Shown: positions 57,983 to 64,000 of the stretch, piece after piece
How positions within the stretch are numbered: the first letter of the stretch is position 1
Layout of the letters: every line of letters starts with the position of its first letter
Position numbers and translations under genes: made by a program
The notes under the pieces: generated by a model
What the model was told of the DNA's origin: nothing
Database searches by the model: none
The model's input: only the letters and a program-made list of their open reading frames with translations
DNA from: Mucilaginibacter frigoritolerans
GTDB taxonomy: Bacteria > Bacteroidota > Bacteroidia > Sphingobacteriales > Sphingobacteriaceae
Reading direction: 5' to 3'
DNA: 64,000 nt
Assembly (NCBI RefSeq): GCF_007830615.1
Contig: NZ_VLLI01000011.1
Span: forward strand, 62,001-126,000

Positions 57983-59125
57983 ATGATACAACAAACACAA
58001 AGACAATACTATCTGGACTGGATCCGTGTCATCACCATCTTGCTGGTGTTTTTATTTCATTGTGCCCGCTTTTTCGATTATGACGACTGGCACATCAAAA
58101 ACTCGGTTTTATCAGCCACTACCAATACAGCTACCTTTTTTCTGGCAGAATGGATAATGCCTATCTTCTTTTTTATTTCGGGCGCAGGCACCTGGTACGC
58201 TTTACAGTCAAAAACAGCTGCCAAATTTATTACCGACCGGGTTAAAAGGATACTTGTTCCTTTAGTGTTCGGTATTTTTATACTATCCCCTCACCAGGTT
58301 TACCTGGAAAGGTTAACACATCATCAGTTCGGGGGTTCATTTATTGATTTCCTGCCCCATTATTTTTCAGGCTGGTATGGCCTTGGCGGCAATTTCGCCT
58401 GGATGGGCTTGCACCTGTGGTATCTTTTATTGCTTTTTGTGTTTTCTTTGCTTGCTCTTCCTTTATTTCTGCTGATTAAGAAATATTCGTTGAAGTATAT
58501 CAACGCTAACCCATCGCTGTTTTACCTGGTTGGATTGATCATTTTGCTGGCATTACCCGGATGTCTGCTGCCGGTGGATGGCCTTGTGGGCGGCCGGATG
58601 TGGGGCGGCTGGAGCATGGTAGAACACCTGGTTTTATTTATTTCGGGATTTTATGCTTTTTCCATGCCGCGCATCCGGGCCTTGTGGCTCACCTACAGGT
58701 ATGGGTATTTAACGGCGGCTCTTATCCTTACATCAATCAATATGTATCTTTTTCTCCATCATATTATGTTTGAATTTGGTTCGGCATACTACTTGCTGAA
58801 AATTTTGCTGCGGGCGGCGGTATGTTACTCCTGGATGTTTACCATCCTTGGCTTTAGCCAGTACCGGTTAAACTTTACCAATAACAAGTTGAAATATTGC
58901 AACGAAGCGGTACTTCCGTTTTATATACTTCATCAGCCGGTTATTATTTTAATAGGCTATTTCATTGTGCAGTGGAACCTGCCGGTGGGCGTAAAATATG
59001 TGCTGATCGGTTTATCCAGCTTTTCGGTTGTGATTTTATGCTATCACTTTCTTATAAAAAACAATTCTTTTTTAAGATTTATTTTCGGTTTAGGAAAAGT
59101 GAGGCCATCAACTGAAAAGAAATAA
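57983..59125 (+). CDS. Acyltransferase family 3 (OpgC/OafA-like) membrane protein
   Basis: About 380 residues from the ATG at 57983 (MIQQTQRQYYLDWIRV). The earlier in-frame ATG at 57923 lies in a Lys-rich leader with no supporting signal. Ten or so helices; the first carries YYLDWIRVITILLVFLFHCA with the conserved His of acyltransferase-3, and a loop KNSVLSATTN follows. This branch includes OpgC/MdoC-like transferases that O-acylate glycans. Substrate unknown; it lies 206 bp after the island genes. Confidence 0.8.
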   Translation: MIQQTQRQYYLDWIRVITILLVFLFHCARFFDYDDWHIKNSVLSATTNTATFFLAEWIMPIFFFISGAGTWYALQSKTAAKFITDRVKRILVPLVFGIFILSPHQVYLERLTHHQFGGSFIDFLPHYFSGWYGLGGNFAWMGLHLWYLLLLFVFSLLALPLFLLIKKYSLKYINANPSLFYLVGLIILLALPGCLLPVDGLVGGRMWGGWSMVEHLVLFISGFYAFSMPRIRALWLTYRYGYLTAALILTSINMYLFLHHIMFEFGSAYYLLKILLRAAVCYSWMFTILGFSQYRLNFTNNKLKYCNEAVLPFYILHQPVIILIGYFIVQWNLPVGVKYVLIGLSSFSVVILCYHFLIKNNSFLRFIFGLGKVRPSTEKK

Positions 59126-59438
59126 TAAGCATATAAAAAGTGTATTTCTATCCGGCTGACCAGGCTACAAACCTCCACCAGTCAGGGACTTCAAGACATC
59201 GTTTTTTTTCTGTAATATCCCTTTAACGCCTCCAGTATTATATCTAACATGAAATAAATATAATAATTAGTTATTATCATACTTAATGTATAAGTTTGAT
59301 TAGTAAACCAATATCAAACCGAACAACTATCGACGTCGAAAGTGTTCAACTACCTCTGAAAACAGTACTACACCAATTGTTGATGGCTATCCCGAGAGAG
59401 GAAGTCACCTTTATCTTTATTAATTAAATTTTAATATT
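59126..59438. other. 313-bp spacer before the lipoprotein gene
   Basis: No gene is seen. A TAAGTTTG (-7-like) occurs at 59291-59298, 141 bp before the start, with no clear -33 partner. Otherwise AT-rich without notable structure. Confidence 0.3.
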
Positions 59439-60137
59439 ATGAAAAAGATTTACTTGGTTATTACAGTTTTTGTAATCCTAACTTCTTGCGGCTCATACAC
59501 CAGTTTGATCAAGTATCAAAAGCTGAACGATGATGTTTTTGCAAACAACGATTTAAAGGAATATTTGCAAAATAATAAAAGCCCGAAAATAGTGCTGCGT
59601 GTGCCAAATTCAAATGACAAGGCTACCAGCAATACGATGACTAATACAAATAACGATGTGCTTTATAATGCCATTGAGAAGGAACTTTTAAAAGAAGGTT
59701 TTAACGTGCGTGACCGCGGACTGTTTAATGAAATAGTGGATAAATCAAAATCAGCCGACTACAGTAAGCTGGGAGAAGAAACCAATACCGATCTTATTTT
59801 AGAAGTGGTAAACATCAACACGGCGGTTGGGTATTCAACCAATCAAATTACGTTAAAAAACAATGGTAGCGGCCCTGACGGTTCCAGTATAACTCCTGTC
59901 AATTATAAAAGAGTAGGTGCGTCTATTGAATTTAGATTGATAATGGTAAAAAACAATGAGATTGCAGGCAACTACAAATACAATTATACGCCTTGTATAA
60001 ATGGCTGCCCATTAACCGACTGGACCTATAACAAACATACTAAAGCAATAGAGTTAAAGGAAACTGTTGAAGTAAATCAATTGGAAGAATTTATGAAAAA
60101 CTGCACCCAGCAATTGGTTCAGTCCTTTAAATCGTAA
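59439..60137 (+). CDS. Hypothetical lipoprotein
   Basis: The 232-residue product has a lipoprotein signal with Cys16 or so (LTSCGSYTS). An alpha/beta domain follows, with LRVPNSNDKATSNT and a later KYNYTPCINGCPLTDW segment with a Cys pair, and a helical C-terminus. It resembles no family I can name. Its position beside acyltransferase genes hints at an envelope role only by association. A 10-bp-arm hairpin follows. Confidence 0.6.
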   Translation: MKKIYLVITVFVILTSCGSYTSLIKYQKLNDDVFANNDLKEYLQNNKSPKIVLRVPNSNDKATSNTMTNTNNDVLYNAIEKELLKEGFNVRDRGLFNEIVDKSKSADYSKLGEETNTDLILEVVNINTAVGYSTNQITLKNNGSGPDGSSITPVNYKRVGASIEFRLIMVKNNEIAGNYKYNYTPCINGCPLTDWTYNKHTKAIELKETVEVNQLEEFMKNCTQQLVQSFKS

Positions 60138-60148
60138 TAACCCTACCG

Positions 60149-60195
60149 AATTGTTTCATCATTAAATCGCAACTCGTTTTAGTGGTGAAACAATT
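60149..60195 (+). terminator. Hairpin after the lipoprotein gene
   Basis: AATTGTTTCA (60149-60158) and TGAAACAATT (60186-60195) pair over a 27-base loop, 11 bp past the stop. The T-run is weak, so this could be only a 3' stabilising structure. Confidence 0.5.
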
Positions 60196-60241
60196 TCTGT
60201 ATTAGGCAGTAAACGTAGCACGGCAAGTAGAAACAAACTTA

Positions 60242-60532
60242 TTATATTAAAGACTTACTTCTGCTTGGGAAATATTTATCGCGCATTTTTATAAACGGAA
60301 CCTCCACAATCTTGCTGAAAATTATACCTGGCAAGAAAACAATAAGTACCCCTAAACATACCGTTAAATTGTTGGTATGAACCAACGCTGCAATTTTAGG
60401 AAATAACTCTATTGGAAAACCAATTACATAAATTGGATATGAGTAACGCCCAATGTAAGAAAGCTTCCGAATAATATAATTATTATTTAGTGATTCTTTG
60501 CTCAATAAATAAACAATAATTATAGCCCCCAT
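60242..60532 (-). pseudogene. C-terminal remnant of an acyltransferase-3 family gene
   Basis: About 96 residues encode only the end of an acyltransferase-3 protein: one or two helices (RKLSYIGRYSYPIYVIGFP) and the SKIVEVPFIKMRDKYF tail typical of the family C-terminus. No N-terminal histidine region exists. It begins inside the truncated MBOAT gene with a 13-base overlap, in a different frame. I read this as the 3' part of a gene left after a deletion that fused it to the MBOAT gene. Confidence 0.7.
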
Positions 60533-61131
60533 AATATTTGCCTCAATCCATCAATTGCTTGATCATAGTTAAAAACTCTATTTTTCTTAATTTGAGGTAA
60601 TAAATGTGTAGCGCGTTCTATTGGCCCTGCTACCAAAAGGGGAAAGAAACTTACAAATAAAGAATAGGTTATAAAGTTTTTTTCTGGCTGGATGCGTTTT
60701 TTATAGATATCTATAACATAAGAAAGGCCATGAAATGTATAAAACGAAATACCAACAGGTAAAATCACCTTTAGAGTATATGGATTAACTTTAAAACCAA
60801 TTTGGGCCAGGGTTTCTGCAAATGAGGTGGCAAAAAAGTTGTAATATTTAAAAACGCCAAGAAAGCCGAGATTAACAATTATACTGAGCCAAAACCAAAA
60901 CTTTTTAACGTTTTTGTTCTCAGCCGCACTTACCTTCAAACCGGTGTAGTAATCTAAACCTGTAGAAAAAACAAGTAGAAATAAAAAATGCCAGTTCCAG
61001 CAAGCATAGAAAAAATAGCTGGAAGCCAGTAATAGTGAGTTCTGGATTTTTAAATTCTTATTCGCAACAAACCAATAGAGAAGAAAAACTATGGGAAGAA
61101 AAATAAAAAAATTAATTGAATTAAAAAGCAT
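60520..61131 (-). pseudogene. Truncated MBOAT-family acyltransferase (N-terminal half)
   Basis: The 203 residues match the N-terminal half of MBOAT/AlgI-like proteins: NSINFFIFLPIVFLLYW, LLASSYFFYACWNW, a long LPVGISFYTFHGLSYVIDIY motif and GPIERATHLLPQI. The usual continuation after GLRQILWG is missing: the frame meets a stop two codons later, and an unrelated acyltransferase-3 tail follows. Normal length is about 450 residues or more, and the conserved membrane His region is lost. Non-functional by inference. Confidence 0.82.
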
Positions 61132-61519
61132 TGTATATAGAGCTCGGAGTTGGGTTGTTATTTATAATACAATATTAACTCATTTAATTTTTGCTGTCTT
61201 AGAAAATAGTTTCGATAACAAACAATATGATTGCCTCATTAATTCACAATTTTAATAAAATCCGCCTTTTTTGACACATAACTATCCTTTAGTTCAGGCT
61301 GACATTTATAATCGACTAATTAATGATCACTCGAAAATATTTTTAGTTTCCTTAATGCAGGTAGAGTATTTGATCGGATTAAAAAAACTACAATGAGTAT
61401 GTTTAACGAAATTTGCAGCAAAAAGGTGGCATAAAATGAATAAAAGTGCTGCAGCTATGTTGTATCCATAAAAAAATCAGGCTTTTAGAACCAAATCTAA
61501 AAGCCTGACAAGTGATGCG
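61132..61519. other. 388-bp spacer before tRNA-Ala
   Basis: It contains the tRNA terminator (61471-61508) and otherwise AT-rich sequence. No coding region or repeat of the island type is recognised. Confidence 0.4.
61471..61508 (-). terminator. Terminator of tRNA-Ala
   Basis: Arms TCAGGCTTTTAGA (61477-61489) and complement (61496-61508) form a 13-bp stem with a 6-base loop. The A6 at 61471-61476 is a T-run in the minus-strand transcript. It starts 12 bp past the tRNA 3' end. Confidence 0.85.
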
Positions 61520-61593
<74 letters not shown>

Positions 61594-61640
61594 GTTTATT
61601 TATTTTCGTCAGCTGATGACCCTCCCGATTTCCATCGGGA

Positions 61641-61667
61641 CGCTCTAGTCAGCTGAGCTAATCCCCC
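61641..61667 (-). pseudogene. Truncated tRNA-Ala copy (5' half)
   Basis: The 27 bases at 61641-61667 repeat the 5' end of tRNA-Ala (61567-61593) with one mismatch, covering the acceptor 5' strand and D arm. The anticodon and T arms are replaced by a TCCCGA/TCGGGA palindrome (about 61623-61640). It cannot fold as a full tRNA. Confidence 0.72.
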
Positions 61668-61752
61668 TTTTGCGGAGGGCAAAAGTAGCAAAAAGATACA
61701 GAATAGCAAACTCCGATTTTGTGTAATTTTATTTTCTAAGTCCTGAAAAATG

Positions 61753-62157
61753 CTAGGCCTTTACCTCCGCTGTAGGATGACGTGAAAATATGAGCCAGAA
61801 ACACAGGGCAAAAATTGAATAAATACCTGCAGCAATCCATAAATAGTATGGCATGTTATGATTCCTTATCAGCACTTTAATTAAGGCCAGTGCACCGATA
61901 AAATAATGTGTAAAGTTGGCCATTGAAACGGGTTTAGCATATATCCCGCCTATAATGCTTCCTTTAGCCATCCAGTTAAGCATAGCAAATCCAAAATATA
62001 ATGCACCTAGCAATTGTAAAATAAGCTGAAAATTAACCGATGAGCCTAAACCTATTAACGCTGCCAGCTCAATTGGGCAAAATATAAGAGCTATTCCTAT
62101 TGCAGCCAGGGTAATGGCACTTAAAGTCATAATAAGCTTGGTGTTTATTTGTAGCAT
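61753..62157 (-). CDS. Hypothetical four-helix membrane protein
   Basis: This 134-residue protein has four hydrophobic segments (about 8-30, 42-62, 80-97 and 103-125) with a Lys-Pro-containing loop (AKPVSMANFTHYFIG). It looks like the DUF4345/DoxX-like class of small membrane proteins, but this is only a resemblance. Monocistronic between the tRNA region and an AT-rich spacer. Confidence 0.6.
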   Translation of the reverse strand: MLQINTKLIMTLSAITLAAIGIALIFCPIELAALIGLGSSVNFQLILQLLGALYFGFAMLNWMAKGSIIGGIYAKPVSMANFTHYFIGALALIKVLIRNHNMPYYLWIAAGIYSIFALCFWLIFSRHPTAEVKA

Positions 62158-62895
62158 AAATAATCAAGGTGTAGCTTGTTCAATGTTATTAATTGCCAAA
62201 GTAGTAATTTAATGCAAAGAATATGAAAACCTCTAAAATAAGTAAAGCCCCTGATGGGCAGGGGCCTTTACTAACCAATTATAAACCTAAATTATGAGAA
62301 GACTTTTTTAATGTTTTAACGGTGTAAAGTTAACACTAAGTTTCAATACTCCTAAGGTTTTTTTGTAATATTTTTGTAAAAAACCTTTATACTCCCGTTT
62401 ACTTCTCAAAAATACAAACATTTTATTAAAAATATAACAATTTTTTAAAAAAAATTATTTTCTCTTGCCAAAATGCGTATTTGAAGTAAAAATCCAATGT
62501 TTTCATCAATTATTTTTAGCACATTTTATTATTCAACTAAAAATCGATGGTTTACAAAAGCAAAAAAACGACTCAAAACTGCACATGTAATCATTTTTTG
62601 AAGCCAATGTTAATTTATCAACCATTATTTTTAAATAAAAGAGTCAAAAACTCAGATTATTAAAAAAAATTAACCCTTTTTTAATAAAAACATGACCATT
62701 AATTTAAATTCCATTTTCGTCCATAACACAACGGGCCCGATTTTCAAATTAATAATGATAAAGAACGCAGTCAAAACAATAACGTTTTCAGCATACATAA
62801 ACTCACTAAGTGAATAATTAGTATAAAAATTACTTAAATAAAACATCTTTATAAAAATGCTTTTACAATTTTGCTTATCAATTTTATAAGGTATT
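62158..62895. other. 738-bp AT-rich intergenic region
   Basis: No gene longer than a few codons is supported. It holds a hairpin (62241-62272) followed by the 16-mer AACCAATTATAAACCT (62273-62288) and a five-codon frame (ATG AGA AGA CTT TTT TAA). A long low-complexity A/T stretch runs to the MFS start. It may contain a lost gene's leader. Confidence 0.45.
62241..62272. terminator. Hairpin in the 62-kb spacer
   Basis: AGTAAAG then CCCCTG (62241-62253) pairs with CAGGGG then CCTTTACT (62259-62272), one bulged base, 5-base loop. Strong stem but no long T-run on the plus strand; direction uncertain. Confidence 0.5.
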
Positions 62896-64000
62896 ATGAC
62901 TAATGCACCATCTGTTAAGAAACATCCTGAACTAACTACCTTAACTTTGTGGATAATGACGGTTGCCACCGCGCTGGTAGTAGCCAACTTATATTATAAC
63001 CAACCCCTATTGGAAGATATTGCCGCTACCTTTCATGTAAGCAAGGCTAAAGTTGGGCAGGTATCGGTACTTACACAGTTGGGCTATGCCACCGGGATGC
63101 TTTTTATTGTGCCGCTTGCTGACATGGTTAAGCGTAAGCGTTTAATGATTATCGTATTTGCATTCATCTTTTTATCGCTTTTAATTACCGCAACTGCTCA
63201 AAGCATCAACTTGTTAATACTGGCTAGTTTTTGTTTAGGTGCATCATCCATGATTCCGCAGTTGTTAATACCCATGGCTGCTCACCTGGCAAAACCACAT
63301 GAACGGGGTAAAAAGCTGGGCGTTATACAGGGAGGCTTGTTAATAGGCATATTACTGTCCCGTACTTTTAGTGGTTTTATTGGTGAATATTTGGGATGGA
63401 GAGCTGTTTATTACATTGCCGCAGGTATTATGCTATTAATGTGGCTGATGATCAGTTTGCTTTTGCCCGAAGTTGAGCCCGACTATAAAGGCAACTATAA
63501 AAAACTAATGGTATCGCTTATTGATCTGGTGAAGCAGGAACCTAAGTTAAGGACAGCTGCACTGCGCGGCGCTTTGTGTTTTGCCTGCTTCAGCGCTTTC
63601 TGGACAACCATTGTGTTTGTACTAAAACAAAATTTCAATATGGGCAGCGATGTTGCCGGCGAATTTGGGCTGGTTGGTGCTTTTGGCGCTATAGCCGCCG
63701 GATTAATGGGGCGCCTAAGTGATAAAATGGATGCTTATAAATTATCGGGCTATACTTTACTGCTTATCCTGGTCTCTTTTGTTATATTCATTTTCTCGGC
63801 ACACAGTATTGCAGGTTTAATAATCGGGGTTATAGTTTTAGATATGGGCGTACAAGCTACCCACATCTCCAACCAGTCCATTATTTTTGCTTTAAAGCCT
63901 GAGGCCCGTAACCGTATCAATACCATTTATATGGTTACATACTTCATCGGCGGTTCTGTCGGTACGTTTGCTGCCACCCTGCTTTGGAAGAACTATCAGT
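62896..64000 (+). CDS. MFS transporter (gene runs off the right edge)
   Basis: The frame opens at the ATG at 62896 and remains open to base 64000, about 368 residues of an incomplete protein. It begins MTNAPSVKKHPELT. The first helix holds the ATALVVANLYYNQPLL motif of the small drug/metabolite MFS branch, and the helix 2-3 loop is ADMVKRKRLM. Ten or so hydrophobic segments are visible. Family-level assignment is firm; the substrate is unknown (drug or metabolite efflux by family analogy). Confidence 0.85.
   Translation, partial: MTNAPSVKKHPELTTLTLWIMTVATALVVANLYYNQPLLEDIAATFHVSKAKVGQVSVLTQLGYATGMLFIVPLADMVKRKRLMIIVFAFIFLSLLITATAQSINLLILASFCLGASSMIPQLLIPMAAHLAKPHERGKKLGVIQGGLLIGILLSRTFSGFIGEYLGWRAVYYIAAGIMLLMWLMISLLLPEVEPDYKGNYKKLMVSLIDLVKQEPKLRTAALRGALCFACFSAFWTTIVFVLKQNFNMGSDVAGEFGLVGAFGAIAAGLMGRLSDKMDAYKLSGYTLLLILVSFVIFIFSAHSIAGLIIGVIVLDMGVQATHISNQSIIFALKPEARNRINTIYMVTYFIGGSVGTFAATLLWKNYQ

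Noticed and set aside
61605..61667. A second complete tRNA next to tRNA-Ala
   Set aside because: Only the acceptor 5' strand and D arm match; the remaining sequence is a TCCCGA palindrome without T arm or pairing acceptor 3' strand.
62292..62312. Five-codon frame after the 62-kb hairpin as a leader peptide
   Set aside because: No gene follows in the next several hundred bases and no attenuator is seen; chance occurrence cannot be excluded.

Overview
The window looks like a chromosomal segment from a Bacteroidota species of the Sphingobacteriaceae type, with Mucilaginibacter or Pedobacter as the nearest guess from protein style alone. The evidence is lipoproteins with Cys-Lys-Lys-Asp/Ser exports, a T9SS-type C-terminal tail, an M56/BlaI pair, SPW-repeat and DUF3127 proteins, Bacteroidota promoter boxes (TAnnTTTG), weak Shine-Dalgarno signals and AT-rich intergenic DNA. 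Genus placement is an inference.

Layout. 0-3.7 kb: end of an alpha/beta hydrolase, then the conserved FAD oxidoreductase / DUF1365 / cyclopropane-fatty-acid-synthase operon for lipid modification. 3.7-14.5 kb: an MFS sugar transporter, a molybdopterin oxidoreductase with its cytochrome b, a DUF1223 protein, an ECF sigma/anti-sigma pair followed by a Lys/Met-rich secreted peptide and a peroxiredoxin, WG-repeat-like hypotheticals that may be frameshifted, and the molybdate importer modABC, which could feed the Mo enzyme. 14.7-23.7 kb: a secreted beta-glucan degradation cluster (GH5, GH30, two GH16) with near-identical C-terminal beta-trefoil modules on two of the enzymes. It is built around an unusual membrane receptor whose cytoplasmic end is an IS1595-transposase-like zinc ribbon plus helical domain. 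A GH3 beta-glucosidase at 41.7-44.1 kb could finish the job.

23.7-51.8 kb is mainly housekeeping and envelope or signalling genes: a PaaE-like reductase, quinone reductase-like MDR, superoxide dismutase, TadA, CsaA, FKBP, the BlaI/M56-TonB pair, an MBL RNA-processing-type hydrolase, an M28 peptidase, a two-component system, a THUMP methyltransferase, a DACNV/DAC-like protein, a Lys/Ala-rich histone-H1-like protein, a GNAT-ArgE pair and a large hybrid histidine kinase.

51.8-62.9 kb is accessory in character: orphan hypotheticals, a DUF4365 nuclease-like protein, five copies of a dispersed hairpin repeat between successive genes, G11 and C8 homopolymer tracts, a chimeric acyltransferase pseudogene, and tRNA-Ala(GGC) next to a duplicated tRNA 5' half. 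The window ends inside an MFS transporter gene. The best candidates for something undescribed are the receptor-transposase-domain regulator (16.3-18.2 kb) and the repeat-punctuated gene array (53.1-57.8 kb). No CRISPR array, complete insertion sequence, rRNA gene or phage module was seen.
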